In this document: piece after piece, positions 20,446-30,193 of the stretch
How positions within the stretch are numbered: position 1 is the stretch's first letter
How the letters are laid out: each line of letters opens with the position of its first letter
Origin: Cardiobacteriaceae bacterium
GTDB taxonomy: Bacteria > Pseudomonadota > Gammaproteobacteria > Cardiobacteriales > Cardiobacteriaceae
Length of the DNA: 64,000 nucleotides
NCBI GenBank assembly: GCA_030529365.1
Contig: JAUMXB010000004.1
Span: forward strand, 1 to 64,000
Reading direction: 5' to 3'
The notes under the pieces: generated by a model
Told to the model about the DNA's origin: nothing
The model's input: the letters and a program-made list of their open reading frames with translations, nothing else
Database searches by the model: none
Made by a program: the position numbers and the translations under genes

Positions 20446-22290
20446 ATGCTGAATCTTTATAAATACTTCGAAAAAAAGACCAATCCTTTCCCGCCTGAAT
20501 ACGAGCAGGCGCCGCCGCAAACCCTCTTTGCCTTTATCCGCCATTACTGCCGGGGTTTTTATTTGCCTTTGATCGTGATCATGGTCACCAACATGATCTA
20601 CGGCGGGCTCGAAGTGCTGGTGTACGGCTTTGTCGGCAGCATTGTTGACTGGCTGGGCGCGCGCCATCCCGATACTTTGCTGGCCGAAGAGGGCTGGTAT
20701 TTGGTTGGCATGGGCGTCGTCGTGCTGCTGCTGTTGCCGCTCCTGAATGCCGCCAGCACCTTTGCGCGCCACCAGATGATCATGGGCAATATGCCGATGG
20801 CGGCGCGCTGGCGCATGCACAATTATCTGCTCGGCCAGAGCATGGCCTTTTATCAGGACGAGTTTTCCGGGCGCGTGTCGGCGAAAGTGATGCAGACGGC
20901 GCTTGCGGTGCGCTCGGTCGCGACAACGATGACGGACGTGATGGTCTATGCCTTGACCGTGTTTGTCTCCATCATCGTCATGATGGCGAGCCTGCACTGG
21001 GCGATGCTGCTGGTGATGACGGGCTGGTTCGTCATTTACGGCGTGTTGCTGAAAGTGTTTTTGCCGCGCCTGAAAAAAGTGGCGGAAGAGCAGGCCGATG
21101 CGCGTTCGATGATGACCGGCCGCATCACCGATGCCTACACCAATATCGCCACCGTCAAGCTCTTTGCCCACACGCGGCGCGAAGCCGATTACGCGCGCGG
21201 CGCGATGGGCGAGTTTCTCACCACCGTCTATCGCCAGTTCCGTCTGGCCGCGAGCCTCGATATCTATCTCACCACGCTCAATTTCGTGCTGATTTTCATG
21301 GTCGGCGCGCTCGGTATCGGTCTTTGGATGCACGGGCAGATCACCGTTGGCGGCATTGCCATCGCCGCCGGGCTTGCCATGCGCCTGAACGGCATGTCGC
21401 ACTGGATCATGTGGGAAATCGGCGGGCTTTTTGAAAACATCGGCACGGTCGCCGACGGCATGAACATGCTCGCCAAACCCATCGCCGTGGCCGACAAAGC
21501 CGACGCCCGCGATTTGCAGGTGCAAAACGGCGCGATCACGTTCGACAACGTCAGCTTCGCCTACGAGGGCGACAACAAGCCGCACGTGCTGCGCGAACTC
21601 ACGCTCGATATCAGGCCGGGCGAGAAAATCGGCCTCGTCGGGCGCTCGGGCGCGGGCAAATCGACTTTGGTCAACGCGCTCCTGCGTTTTTATGATGTCG
21701 ATGCCGGCGAAATCCGCATCGACGGGCAAAACATCGCCGACGTCACGCAAGACAGCCTGCGCCGCCATATCGCCATGGTCACGCAAGACACTTCGCTCCT
21801 GCACCGCTCGGTGCGCGACAACATCCTCTACGGTCGCCCCGATGCCACCGAAGCCGAATTGCAGCGCGCCATCGATCAGGCGGAAGCGGCGGAATTCATT
21901 GCCGGGTTATCCGATCCGCGCGGCAATACCGGGCTTGATGCACAGGTGGGCGAGCGCGGCGTGAAACTCTCCGGCGGGCAGCGCCAGCGCATTGCCATTG
22001 CCCGCGTGCTCCTGAAAGACGCGCCCATTCTGATTCTCGATGAAGCCACCTCCGCGCTGGATTCGGAAGTGGAAGCGGCGATTCAGGAAAGCCTGATGCA
22101 GCTCATGGAAGGCAAGACCGTGATCGCCATCGCCCACCGCCTCTCCACCATCGCGGCCATGGACCGCCTCATCATTCTTGATGAAGGCCGCATCGTCGAA
22201 CAGGGCAGTCATGATGAGCTGCTCGCCAAAGGCGGCATCTACGCGCAGCTGTGGTCGCGCCAGACCGGCGGCTATCTGGGAGAGGATTGA
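20446..22290 (+). CDS. ABC exporter, fused permease and ATPase
   Basis: This 614-aa half-transporter has about six membrane helices in residues 30-320 and an ATPase domain after residue 345. Walker A GRSGAGKST, signature LSGGQRQR, Walker B ILILDEATSALD and the switch histidine in IAHRLST are intact. The ATG at 20446 follows GGAGAGG. It belongs to the MsbA/multidrug-type exporters; the substrate cannot be told. A DUF559 gene begins directly at its stop codon. Confidence 0.92.
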   Translation: MLNLYKYFEKKTNPFPPEYEQAPPQTLFAFIRHYCRGFYLPLIVIMVTNMIYGGLEVLVYGFVGSIVDWLGARHPDTLLAEEGWYLVGMGVVVLLLLPLLNAASTFARHQMIMGNMPMAARWRMHNYLLGQSMAFYQDEFSGRVSAKVMQTALAVRSVATTMTDVMVYALTVFVSIIVMMASLHWAMLLVMTGWFVIYGVLLKVFLPRLKKVAEEQADARSMMTGRITDAYTNIATVKLFAHTRREADYARGAMGEFLTTVYRQFRLAASLDIYLTTLNFVLIFMVGALGIGLWMHGQITVGGIAIAAGLAMRLNGMSHWIMWEIGGLFENIGTVADGMNMLAKPIAVADKADARDLQVQNGAITFDNVSFAYEGDNKPHVLRELTLDIRPGEKIGLVGRSGAGKSTLVNALLRFYDVDAGEIRIDGQNIADVTQDSLRRHIAMVTQDTSLLHRSVRDNILYGRPDATEAELQRAIDQAEAAEFIAGLSDPRGNTGLDAQVGERGVKLSGGQRQRIAIARVLLKDAPILILDEATSALDSEVEAAIQESLMQLMEGKTVIAIAHRLSTIAAMDRLIILDEGRIVEQGSHDELLAKGGIYAQLWSRQTGGYLGED

Positions 22291-22680
22291 ATGATGGCGG
22301 AGAAAATCCTGCCGCGCCGTGCCACGCTGTTGCCGCACGCCAAAAGCCTGCGTGGCCGGATGACCGATGCTGAACATTGTCTGTGGCAGCATTTGCGTGC
22401 CGGACGCTTGCAGGGCTACAAATTCCGCCGCCAGCAGCCACTCGGCGAATACATTGCGGATTTTCTCTGCCTCTCGCCGAAGCTGATTGTGGAAGCCGAT
22501 GGCGGTCAACATGGCGAACGGCAAGCCTATGACCAAGTGCGCACCGCATATCTGCAAAGCCTGGGATTTGAAGTCTTGCGCTTTTGGAATCACGAGATTT
22601 TGCAGCAGACGGAAGTGATGCTGGAGGTCATCCTGCGGCGCCTGCGTGAATTGGATGGGCGAGATGGGGGAAATGGATGA
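22291..22680 (+). CDS. DUF559 endonuclease-like protein
   Basis: This 129-aa protein has the DUF559 (very-short-patch-repair-like) fold. LRGRMTDAEHCLWQHLR, GYKFRRQQPLGEYIADFLCLSPKLIVEADGGQH and FWNHEIL are its characteristic phrases. IADF...LIVEADG supplies the nuclease-like acidic residues. Its ATG begins in the base after the exporter stop codon, implying coupling. Its biological role is unknown. Confidence 0.88.
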   Translation: MMAEKILPRRATLLPHAKSLRGRMTDAEHCLWQHLRAGRLQGYKFRRQQPLGEYIADFLCLSPKLIVEADGGQHGERQAYDQVRTAYLQSLGFEVLRFWNHEILQQTEVMLEVILRRLRELDGRDGGNG

Positions 22681-22715
22681 TGCGCAGCTGTTGTAGGCAA
22701 AGTGCTGAATCAAAG

Positions 22716-22916
22716 CCCCTCCCCCAACGGGACTCGAAAGAGCTCGCGAAGCGAGAAAGGGGTGGGGGAGAGGGGGTGGATAAAGCCGCGCAGCGACATG
22801 TCCATATGCAGCCATGGTCGAATGTTTGATTCTTTTGGTATCCCTCAAATGAATCGTTTATTTGCAAAAATATTTCTTTACCCCTCTCCCCTCCCCCTCT
22901 CCCGTGGGGAGAGGGG
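22716..22916. repeat. C/G-rich inverted repeats between DUF559 and sbmA-like gene
   Basis: CTCCCCCA (about 22719-22726) pairs with TGGGGGAG (about 22763-22770), with an inner CTCGCGAAGCGAG hairpin. A second hairpin, CCCCTCTCCC (22894-22903) with GGGAGAGGGG (22907-22916), lies 120 bp on. The two clusters can also pair with each other. No gene is present in this 340-bp gap. Confidence 0.8.
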
Positions 22917-23023
22917 TTATTCGTGCCAATTTTTGTCTTCCGTACAGTCACGCAGATCATTCAGAGCTGTGGAGCGGCGAGGAGTCAAACACTTTTCCAA
23001 AAAACTATATTAAAAGGACATCC

Positions 23024-24025
23024 ATGTTCCGCAGTTTCTTCTTAAACCGCAAATGGCAGGGCTGGTCGCTTGCAGGCTCTCTCCTGATTCTGCTCGTCAC
23101 CTGGTACAAGGTGCAGCTCGACGTCAAAATCAACGAATGGTTCGGCGATTTTTACGACGCCGTGCAACAGGCGCTTGCCAGCCCGGGCAGCATCACGCTG
23201 GGCGAGTTTTTCCTGAAATGCCTCACCTTCGGCAAAATCGCCGGGGTGTATATCATCGTCGCCGTGTTGATCGATTTCTTCGCGCGGCACTACGTCTTCC
23301 GCTGGCGCACGGCGATGAACGACTACTACACCGCGAACTGGCAAAAACTCCGCCATATCGAAGGCGCGTCGCAGCGCGTGCAGGAAGATACCATGCGCTT
23401 TGCCCGCATCATGGAAGCGCTTGGCGTGAATCTCCTGCGCTCGGTGATGACGCTTATCGCCTTCCTGCCGCTGCTCTGGGAGCTTTCCAAACATGTGACG
23501 GAACTGCCGTGGATAGGGCCAGTGCCGCATGCCATGGTGTGGGTGGCGCTGGTCTCCGCCATCGGTGGCACAGTGATGCTCGCCGGCGCCGGCATTCGCC
23601 TGCCCGGGCTGGAATTCAACAACCAGAAAGTCGAGGCTGCCTATCGCAAGGAACTCGTTTTCGGCGAGGATTACGCCGATCGCGCCCAGCCGGAAACTTT
23701 AGGCCATCTTTATGAAAACGTGCGCAAAAACTATTTCGTGCTCTATCGCAACTATCTCTATTTCGATCTCGTCAAATGGAGCTATTTGCAGGCGAGCGTG
23801 ATGTTTCCCTATGTGGCGCTCGGCCCCACGCTGATTGCCGGCACGATTACCCTCGGCGTGATGCAGCAAATCGTGCGCGCCTTTGGCAAAGTGGAAGGCG
23901 CGTTTCAGTTTCTCGTCAACAGCTGGGGCACCATCGTCGAGCTGATGTCCATCTACAAGCGCCTGAAAGCCTTTGAAAAGCAGATGCAGTCTGATGAGAA
24001 AATTTCCCATCAGGAAGCGCTTTGA
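23024..24025 (+). CDS. SbmA/BacA-family peptide transporter
   Basis: This 333-aa inner-membrane protein has about six hydrophobic segments, and there is no ATPase domain. FGDFYDAVQQAL, FARHYVFRWRTAMNDYYTANW and EGASQRVQEDTMRFARIMEALG are typical of SbmA/BacA proteins, which import antimicrobial peptides and other peptides. E. coli SbmA is about 406 aa, so this one is shorter. The ATG at 23024 fits the family (MFRSFFLNRKW). The last ten residues (DEKISHQEAL) and the TGA are encoded by palindromic element copy 6. Confidence 0.87.
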   Translation: MFRSFFLNRKWQGWSLAGSLLILLVTWYKVQLDVKINEWFGDFYDAVQQALASPGSITLGEFFLKCLTFGKIAGVYIIVAVLIDFFARHYVFRWRTAMNDYYTANWQKLRHIEGASQRVQEDTMRFARIMEALGVNLLRSVMTLIAFLPLLWELSKHVTELPWIGPVPHAMVWVALVSAIGGTVMLAGAGIRLPGLEFNNQKVEAAYRKELVFGEDYADRAQPETLGHLYENVRKNYFVLYRNYLYFDLVKWSYLQASVMFPYVALGPTLIAGTITLGVMQQIVRAFGKVEGAFQFLVNSWGTIVELMSIYKRLKAFEKQMQSDEKISHQEAL

Positions 24026-24081
24026 GTGATAAATTTTCTCATCGTAAGCGCTTATTGACGGTAAAAAATCAATATTTTTAG
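23995..24081. repeat. Composite palindromic element, copy 6 (reverse), overlapping a gene end
   Basis: The S box GAGAAAATTTCCC is inside the 3' end of the sbmA-like gene, the K boxes are at 24015-24022 and 24046-24053 (31 bp apart), and the mirrored AT arm GGTAAAAAATCAATATTTTT is at the right. It lies just before sbcD. Confidence 0.94.
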
Positions 24082-24088
24082 ATAAAAT

Positions 24089-25294
24089 ATGAAATCATTC
24101 AAACTCCTGCACAGCGCCGACTGGCATCTGGGCGCACGCTTGGCCGGGCAAGCGCGCGAGGCCGAGCAGCGCGCCTTTCTCGACTGGCTGCTTGGCGTGC
24201 TCGCCGAAGAAGCGCCGGATGCGCTGGTGATCGCCGGTGATGTGTTCGACAGCGCCACGCCGCCCGTCGCCGCGCAGGAAATGTATTACCGCTTTCTCCA
24301 TGCGGCGGGTGCGCATTGCCGCCATATCGTCGTGATCGGCGGCAACCACGACAGCGCCGCGCTGCTCGATGCGCCGCGCGCCCTGCTTGCCGCGCTCTCC
24401 GTGCAGGTGGTGGGCGCCACGCACGAAAAGGAAGTCTTCGCCCTGCATGATGGCGACGGCGCGATGCAGGCAGTCGTCGCCGCCGTGCCTTATTTGCGCG
24501 AGCGCGATGTGCGCAGCCAGCAGGCGGGCGAAAGCGTGGACGACAAGGCGCGCGCGGTGGCGACCGCCATTGCCGCGCATTACGCGCAGGCCGCGGAAAA
24601 GGCGGAAGCGCTGCGTGCCGGCGCGGATATCCCCGCGATTGCCACCGGCCATCTTTTTGCCGCTGGCGGCGCGAGCGTGGCGGATGATGGCATGCGCGAA
24701 CTCTACGTCGGGCAACTGGGGCAGGTCGGCGCGGAAATTTTTGCCGATACCTTCGATTATGTGGCGCTTGGCCATTTGCACCGCGCGCAGACCGTCGGCG
24801 GCCGCGCGCATATCCGCTACAGCGGCGCGCCATTTGCCCTCGGTTTTGGCGAAAGCACGCTTCCGCGCCAAATCCTGCGTGTCACCTTCCACGGGCGCAC
24901 GCCAGAAATCGCGCCCATTGCCGTGCCCGTCTGGCAAACGCTTGCCACCCTGCGCGGCACGCGCGACGCGCTGATCGCGCAATTGCAGGCATTGGCGGCA
25001 AAAGGCGAGAGCGTGTGGGTGGAAGCGCATCTCGAAGCCGATACTTTCGACAGCCATTTGCACGACGCCCTGCAAGCCGTGGTCGCCGATACGCCGGTCA
25101 AGCTCCTGCGCCTGCACAACGCCGCGCGCCGCGCCGAAGCCCTGCGCGACAGCGGGCAAACGCTGGCAACGCTTACCCCCGAACAGGTCTTCGCCGCGCG
25201 TCTCGCGCAGGACGAAAGCCTCGATGACGACGCCAGAGCCGCGCTCAGCGCGCGCTTTGCCGAGATTTACCACGCGGTGCAACATGCGCATTGA
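24089..25294 (+). CDS. sbcD: Nuclease SbcCD subunit D
   Basis: This 401-aa Mre11-type phosphoesterase acts with SbcC to cut hairpins and blocked DNA ends. Metal-binding motifs are LHSADWHLGARL (10-20), VIAGDVFDSATPP, GGNHDSAALLD and FDYVALGHLHRAQ. The stop overlaps the start of sbcC by 11 bp. Note that the hairpin-prone palindromic elements abundant here are the kind of structure SbcCD cuts during replication. Confidence 0.96.
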   Translation: MKSFKLLHSADWHLGARLAGQAREAEQRAFLDWLLGVLAEEAPDALVIAGDVFDSATPPVAAQEMYYRFLHAAGAHCRHIVVIGGNHDSAALLDAPRALLAALSVQVVGATHEKEVFALHDGDGAMQAVVAAVPYLRERDVRSQQAGESVDDKARAVATAIAAHYAQAAEKAEALRAGADIPAIATGHLFAAGGASVADDGMRELYVGQLGQVGAEIFADTFDYVALGHLHRAQTVGGRAHIRYSGAPFALGFGESTLPRQILRVTFHGRTPEIAPIAVPVWQTLATLRGTRDALIAQLQALAAKGESVWVEAHLEADTFDSHLHDALQAVVADTPVKLLRLHNAARRAEALRDSGQTLATLTPEQVFAARLAQDESLDDDARAALSARFAEIYHAVQHAH

Positions 25295-28200
25295 ACGCCT
25301 GACCCTGCATAACATCAATGCCTTGCAAGGCAAGTGGAGCATAGACTTCACCGCCCTTGCCGAAAGCGGCATTTTCGCCATCACCGGCCCGACCGGCGCG
25401 GGCAAATCCACCATTCTCGATGCCATCTGCCTCGCGCTCTACGGGCAGACCCCGCGCCTCGGCAAAATCACCGCGAGCCACAACGCCCTGATGAGCCGCC
25501 ACACTGGCGAATGCTCGGCGGAAGTGGAAATTGCCGCCGGCGGCAGGCGCTATCGCGTCTTCTGGGGGCAGAAACGCGCGCGCGGCAAGGCCGACGGCAA
25601 ATTGCAGGCCGCGCGCCACGAAATCGCCGATGCCGACAGCGGCGAAATTCTCGAAGAAAAGCCGAGCCGCACCGCGCCCAAAGTCGCAGAGCTTACCGGC
25701 CTTGATTTCGAACGCTTCATGCGCGCCGTGCTGCTCGCGCAGGGGCAGTTTGCCGCCTTCCTCCATGCGGGCGGCGACGAACGCGCACCCATTCTCGAGC
25801 AAATCACCGGCACCGCCATTTATTCGCAAATCTCCATCGCCGTGCACGCGCGCCACAGCGAAGCACAGCAGGCCTTGCAGCGTCTTGTGGGCGACAGCGC
25901 CCATCTCGCGCCGCCCGATGACGCCGCCCTGGCACAACTCTGCGAAGCGCTTGCTGCCGCCGCGCAAGCGGTTGCCGACGGCAAAGCCGCACGCGAGGCA
26001 AGCGCGGCACGGCTCGCGCAACTACGGCAATGGGCCGCGCAGCAAACGCTGGTGGCGCAGCTCGCCGCCGAGCGCGAAGCCGCGGAAGCGAACTGGCAAG
26101 CGCTGGCCGAGATCCGCGCGGCACTCGCGCGTTACCGGCAAAGCGAGCCTGGCGTCGCGCTCTATCGCGATGGGCAGCGCGAGCAGGCAGCGCATGCCGC
26201 GCTTTGCGAAAAAATCGCGCAGAACCAGCAGCAAAAAGAGAGCTTGCAGGCGCGCGTACAGGAAAGCGCCGCGCGCGTGCAGGAAGCCGCAGCACGCACG
26301 CAGGCCGCCCGTGAAGCGGAAAACGCGGCCGAGCCGCAGCTGCGCGCAGCGCGCGAATACGACAGCGCCCATCGCCATTTGCAAAGTCGCGCCAGGGAAG
26401 ATGAGGCGCGCCTGCAAACGCTCGCCTTTGCGGCGGCAGACGCGATGACGGCGCTTGCTGCGCAGCCTGTGGACAAGGCCGCGCTCGAGGCGCGCTATCA
26501 CCAGGCGCTCGGCGGCAAAACAGCGGACGACTGGCAGCAGGCACTCGATGCCGCGCGCGAGCGCTTCGTCGCCCTGCGCGAACTGGTGAAGATGCAGGAA
26601 GCGCAGCAGGCGCTTGCCGCCGAGATGCGCACCGCGCAAGAAACGCTTGCCGCGCGGCAAACCCGCGCACAACAGGCAGTGGATGCAGAAACGCAAGCGC
26701 AACAATCGCTTGCTGCCGCTACGGAAAAGACGGTTGATAAACGCCGTATATATGAATACGCAATGCGAACGCAAAGTTTCGCCACGCACCGCGCCCACCT
26801 GCACGAAGGCGAGCCTTGCCCGCTCTGCGGTGCGCGCGAGCATCCGTATGCCAGTGGTGCGCCGTTGCCCGATGATGATCGCGCCGCCTTGCGTGCGGCG
26901 GAACTGGCTGAGGAAAAGGCGAAAAAAGCGTGGCAACAGGCGCATGGTGTGCGCGTGGAAGCCGGGCGTGATGTGGCGCATGCCAAAGAGGCCGTCGAAG
27001 CGCTTGCCGCACGCGCCGCGCAGGAAGCGCAAAGCCTGGCGCAGGGGTTGCGCCATTGGCAGGTAGAAGGTGGTTTGCCAGAAGCGCTTGCAGCCTGCGA
27101 AAGCGAAGGCAAGGCGCTCGGCGAACGCATTCGCGCCCTGCACGCCTTGCAGCGCGAACGCGAACAGGCTGCGAACATCCTGCGCGCGCGTGATTGGCAA
27201 AGCGCCTGGCAGGCGCTGGCCGCACTCCATCAGGAAATCGCCGCCAATCGCGCCGCACGAAAGGCAGCACTTGCCGCGCCGGATGCGGATGCCCATGCCG
27301 CTCTCCTGCGCGCTGCCGTTAATGACAGCCTCGCCGCGCAACAGGCGATGGAGGCGGCGCATCAGGCCGAGCGCGAACGCCTCGGCAAACTGGACGCGGA
27401 AAAAGAGACGCTTCTTGCCTTGCAGGCCGCCCATGCACAGGCGGCGGCGCGCGCAGAAGGCGCTTTTGCCGCTTTCCTGCGCGAAGCCGGATTTGCCGAC
27501 CACGCGGATTGGCAGGCGGCGCAGCAGGTCGCGGCGGAAGTCGATGGCTGGCAGACCAGCGTGCAGCAGGCATCAGCGCAGCGCGAGCAGGCGCAGGCGC
27601 GTCTTCTCGAAAATGAACGAACGCTTGCCGAATGGCGCGCCGCCTTGCCAGCCGAGTTGCCCGACGAGGAAGCGCTTGCCGCCGAGCATGAGGCGAACGA
27701 GGCGCGCTATGCCGATGCCCTGCAACAACAGGGGCAATATCTGGCGGAAGAAAGGGAATACGCGCGGCGCGCGGCGCTCTGGCAGGCGCGGCGCGGGGAA
27801 ATCGCCGCCCAGCAGCGCGAATGCGACGATTGGCGGCAAATGTACGATTTGATCGGCTCGGCGGATGGCAAGAAATTCCGCAATTTTGCGCAGGGGCTTA
27901 CGTTCGACGTGATGATTCATCACGCCAATCAGGAGCTTGCAAAAATGAGCGACCGCTATCTCCTCGTGCGCGCAGCGGGCGCGCATCTCGAGCTTGATGT
28001 GATTGACGACTGGCAGGGCGGCGAAGTGCGCACCACGAAAAATCTCTCGGGCGGAGAGCAGTTTATCGTGAGCCTCGCGCTGGCCCTGGGGCTTGCGAAA
28101 ATGGCCGGCGAAAACATCCGCATCGACAGCCTCTTTCTCGACGAAGGCTTCGGCACGCTCGATGAACAATCGCTCGACCAGGCGCTCGATACGCTCGCCG

Positions 28201-28340
28201 CCCTGCCGCAAGAGGGCAAACTGATCGGCATCATCTCGCACGTCGGCTCCCTGCGCGAACGTATCCCCACGCAAATCCGGGTGACGCCGCAGGCGGGCGG
28301 CGTCAGCACTCTATCCGGCAATGGTGTCAAGAAACTGTAG
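25284..28340 (+). CDS. sbcC: Nuclease SbcCD subunit C
   Basis: This 1018-aa Rad50-like ATPase partners SbcD. Walker A GPTGAGKSTILDAIC is near residue 35. Long Ala/Gln/Glu-rich coiled coils flank a zinc hook (PCPLCGAREHP) near residue 510. The signature NLSGGEQF and Walker B SLFLDEGFGTLDEQS are near the C-terminus. I start at the ATG at 25284 (MRIERLTLHNINAL), which overlaps sbcD by 11 bp. Codon use is extremely rich in GCG and GCC alanines. Confidence 0.96.
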   Translation: MRIERLTLHNINALQGKWSIDFTALAESGIFAITGPTGAGKSTILDAICLALYGQTPRLGKITASHNALMSRHTGECSAEVEIAAGGRRYRVFWGQKRARGKADGKLQAARHEIADADSGEILEEKPSRTAPKVAELTGLDFERFMRAVLLAQGQFAAFLHAGGDERAPILEQITGTAIYSQISIAVHARHSEAQQALQRLVGDSAHLAPPDDAALAQLCEALAAAAQAVADGKAAREASAARLAQLRQWAAQQTLVAQLAAEREAAEANWQALAEIRAALARYRQSEPGVALYRDGQREQAAHAALCEKIAQNQQQKESLQARVQESAARVQEAAARTQAAREAENAAEPQLRAAREYDSAHRHLQSRAREDEARLQTLAFAAADAMTALAAQPVDKAALEARYHQALGGKTADDWQQALDAARERFVALRELVKMQEAQQALAAEMRTAQETLAARQTRAQQAVDAETQAQQSLAAATEKTVDKRRIYEYAMRTQSFATHRAHLHEGEPCPLCGAREHPYASGAPLPDDDRAALRAAELAEEKAKKAWQQAHGVRVEAGRDVAHAKEAVEALAARAAQEAQSLAQGLRHWQVEGGLPEALAACESEGKALGERIRALHALQREREQAANILRARDWQSAWQALAALHQEIAANRAARKAALAAPDADAHAALLRAAVNDSLAAQQAMEAAHQAERERLGKLDAEKETLLALQAAHAQAAARAEGAFAAFLREAGFADHADWQAAQQVAAEVDGWQTSVQQASAQREQAQARLLENERTLAEWRAALPAELPDEEALAAEHEANEARYADALQQQGQYLAEEREYARRAALWQARRGEIAAQQRECDDWRQMYDLIGSADGKKFRNFAQGLTFDVMIHHANQELAKMSDRYLLVRAAGAHLELDVIDDWQGGEVRTTKNLSGGEQFIVSLALALGLAKMAGENIRIDSLFLDEGFGTLDEQSLDQALDTLAALPQEGKLIGIISHVGSLRERIPTQIRVTPQAGGVSTLSGNGVKKL

Positions 28341-28417
28341 AAAATAGTGATTTCTTGCCAATTTTAAGCGCTTATATAGCGATATTTTCTCGTTTCAAGC
28401 GCTTGTTGATGAGAAAA
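28340..28417. repeat. Composite palindromic element, copy 7
   Basis: The AT arm GAAAATAGTGATTTCTTGCC, K boxes at 28366-28373 and 28397-28404 (31 bp apart), and a terminal GATGAGAAAAAGATG are present. The inner S box is degraded. It lies between convergent sbcC and nitroreductase genes. Confidence 0.9.
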
Positions 28418-28448
28418 AGATGCTATTCCAGACTGTTTTTTGACGGCC

Positions 28449-29426
28449 TTATGCGATGCTGTCGATGAGATCGGCGACGGGTTTGCGCGGTGCGGGCGGG
28501 AGCGCTTTGCCATAGCCGATGCGCAGGAGGATTTGCGGATGTTCGCCGCCGACGAAGGTTTCGTCTTGCAATTGGCGGCGCAGCGGCGCGACTTCGCAGG
28601 GCTGGTTGAGGTAGGCGTGGGCGATGCCCGCCCGGGTGAGTTGCAGGAGCAGGTGTTGCAGGGTGCGGCCGGTTGCGATCCAGGTGGGGACGGTGTTGTC
28701 GCGGCTGGTGAGGAGGATGAGATGCGAGGCGGAGGCGATGTTGCGCGTGTCGGCGCGGTTCTGCTTCGCGGGGTTGAGCATGGCGCGCACGATGGGGCGC
28801 GAGATGAAGGCGGGCAGGGCGGGCGCGCCGAGGGCGGCATAGCTGATGCCGTTGTGCGTGGCCTGGACGTGTTTGGCGTTGAAGCGTATCCACGAGAGGA
28901 GTTCGGCTTTGAAGGCGGGGTCAGCGAGCTGGGCGTTGTTGCCTGCCATGACGTATTGCACGAGGGTTTGCGCTTCGCTGCTGCCAACCGCAAAGGCTTG
29001 CGCGCGGATGCCGTGGGTGTTTGCCGTGCTGTCGAGGAGGGTGCGCAGGGTGTCTTCGCGGATGCGGCGGCCGTCGTAGGTCGAGCGGTTGGTGCGGCGG
29101 TGCGCGATGGCGTCGGTGAGCGGATGTTGCGTGATGTCGGCTGCCGGCTCGAGGGCGATGATGATGCCGTGTTCGTCCGTTTGCGTGATGCGGGTGCGGT
29201 AGCCGCGCGTGCCGGCGGCAAGGCAGAGGTTTTCCAGCGCGCAGCCGAGGCTGATGTAAAGCTCGCGGTTGTCGGGATCGACGACGGGCAGGGTTGCGCG
29301 GAAATCGGGGCGGATGGTGATTTGTCCGTCGGTTGCGGCAAAGCGCCAGGGCTGGGTATTGTGGCCGGAAGGGGCAAGGCCGGCCTGTTCGAGGATGTGC
29401 AGGTAGTCGGCATTGAGGGTGTTCAT
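28449..29426 (-). CDS. Acg-type nitroreductase-like protein
   Basis: This 325-aa protein begins MNTLNADYLHILEQAGLAPSG and has APSGHNTQPWRF near residue 17, the phrase by which nitroreductase-fold proteins bind FMN. AHRRTNRSTYDGRRI and WIATGRTLQHLLLQLT further on match the Acg/TM-nitroreductase group, whose partners and substrates are poorly known. I start at 29426 because the longer frame lacks family similarity and GGAGCGC precedes this ATG. It is convergent with sbcC. Confidence 0.8.
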   Translation of the reverse strand: MNTLNADYLHILEQAGLAPSGHNTQPWRFAATDGQITIRPDFRATLPVVDPDNRELYISLGCALENLCLAAGTRGYRTRITQTDEHGIIIALEPAADITQHPLTDAIAHRRTNRSTYDGRRIREDTLRTLLDSTANTHGIRAQAFAVGSSEAQTLVQYVMAGNNAQLADPAFKAELLSWIRFNAKHVQATHNGISYAALGAPALPAFISRPIVRAMLNPAKQNRADTRNIASASHLILLTSRDNTVPTWIATGRTLQHLLLQLTRAGIAHAYLNQPCEVAPLRRQLQDETFVGGEHPQILLRIGYGKALPPAPRKPVADLIDSIA

Positions 29427-30108
29427 GGGGCGCTCCGGTTGCGGGTTTTGCTCATGGTATAGCCATTCAACCGGAAAACCCACACACTTTCTCCGCAAAC
29501 AGTGGAATGGAGGCAGACCGTCGGGTACTCATGAACAACTGCCGTATTTTGATGGATGCCCGGTGGTTCGCGATGCGTGAACCCCAGCGCGGATGGCCAA
29601 AATGTTGGGGTTCAGTTCGGCAAAGTCTCATCCCAGCCTGCGTCCGTTTTGTGTCTGCATTAGACATTGTCGGCCACAGAGTGGCCGACTTACGACAAAA
29701 ATATCGATGAATCCGAGCTGTAGGTCGGGCACTTTGTGCCCGACATCAAATATCCGTCGGCCACAGAGTGGCCGACCTACGATGCTGCGCGATTTCCTCT
29801 ATCTCCCTCTCTGCTCCGCAGCTCTTCGAGTCCCCAACCTTTCTCGTCTTTCGGGCGAGCTGGCAAAGCCACTGGAACAGCTCACGTCAGCGAGAGTCGC
29901 CCCTCAATGGGGAAGGGCTTTCATCCGCGCTTTATTTGGCGTCCATTGCATCAAGGCATCAATTGCCAACAGACCTTACGGCCAAGGTGTATCGATGAAT
30001 CCGGGCTGTAGATCGGGGACTTTGTGCCTGCATCAAGCATCCGTCGGCCACAGGGTGGCCGACCTACGATGTTATAGATACCCTGTAGCTTGCTGTGGGA
30101 GGGATGTT
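29427..30108. repeat. Gene-free gap with REP-like palindromes
   Basis: About 680 bp have no convincing gene. GTAGG-tagged hairpins are GTCGGCCACAGAGTGGCCGAC (two copies near 29669 and 29756), GTCGGGCACTTTGTGCCCGAC near 29724, and GTCGGCCACAGGGTGGCCGAC near 30043. The phrase ATCGATGAATCC plus a GTAG tag recurs at 29704 and 29990. Frames across it follow the repeats and look spurious. Confidence 0.8.
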
Positions 30109-30193
30109 TGAGAAATTTTCTCATCAATAAGCGCTTTTTCTGAGAATTTTTTGCACAATAAGCGCTTTATGGTGAGAAAAATCATCTATTTTT
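30109..30193. repeat. Composite palindromic element, copy 8 (reverse)
   Basis: An S box is at the left, the K boxes are at 30129-30136 and 30160-30167 (31 bp apart), and a mixed right end reads GGTGAGAAAAATCATCTATTTTT. The central S box is damaged. The CTA at 30186-30188 is the patatin stop codon. Confidence 0.92.

Noticed and set aside
24089-28340. Many long antisense frames over sbcDC and other GC-rich genes
   Set aside because: They are shadows caused by strong GC bias at third codon positions and lack starts, domains and sensible composition.
29593-30111. A 172-aa plus-strand frame between nitroreductase and patatin genes
   Set aside because: It is made of REP-like hairpins and repeats, with no credible start signal or domain.
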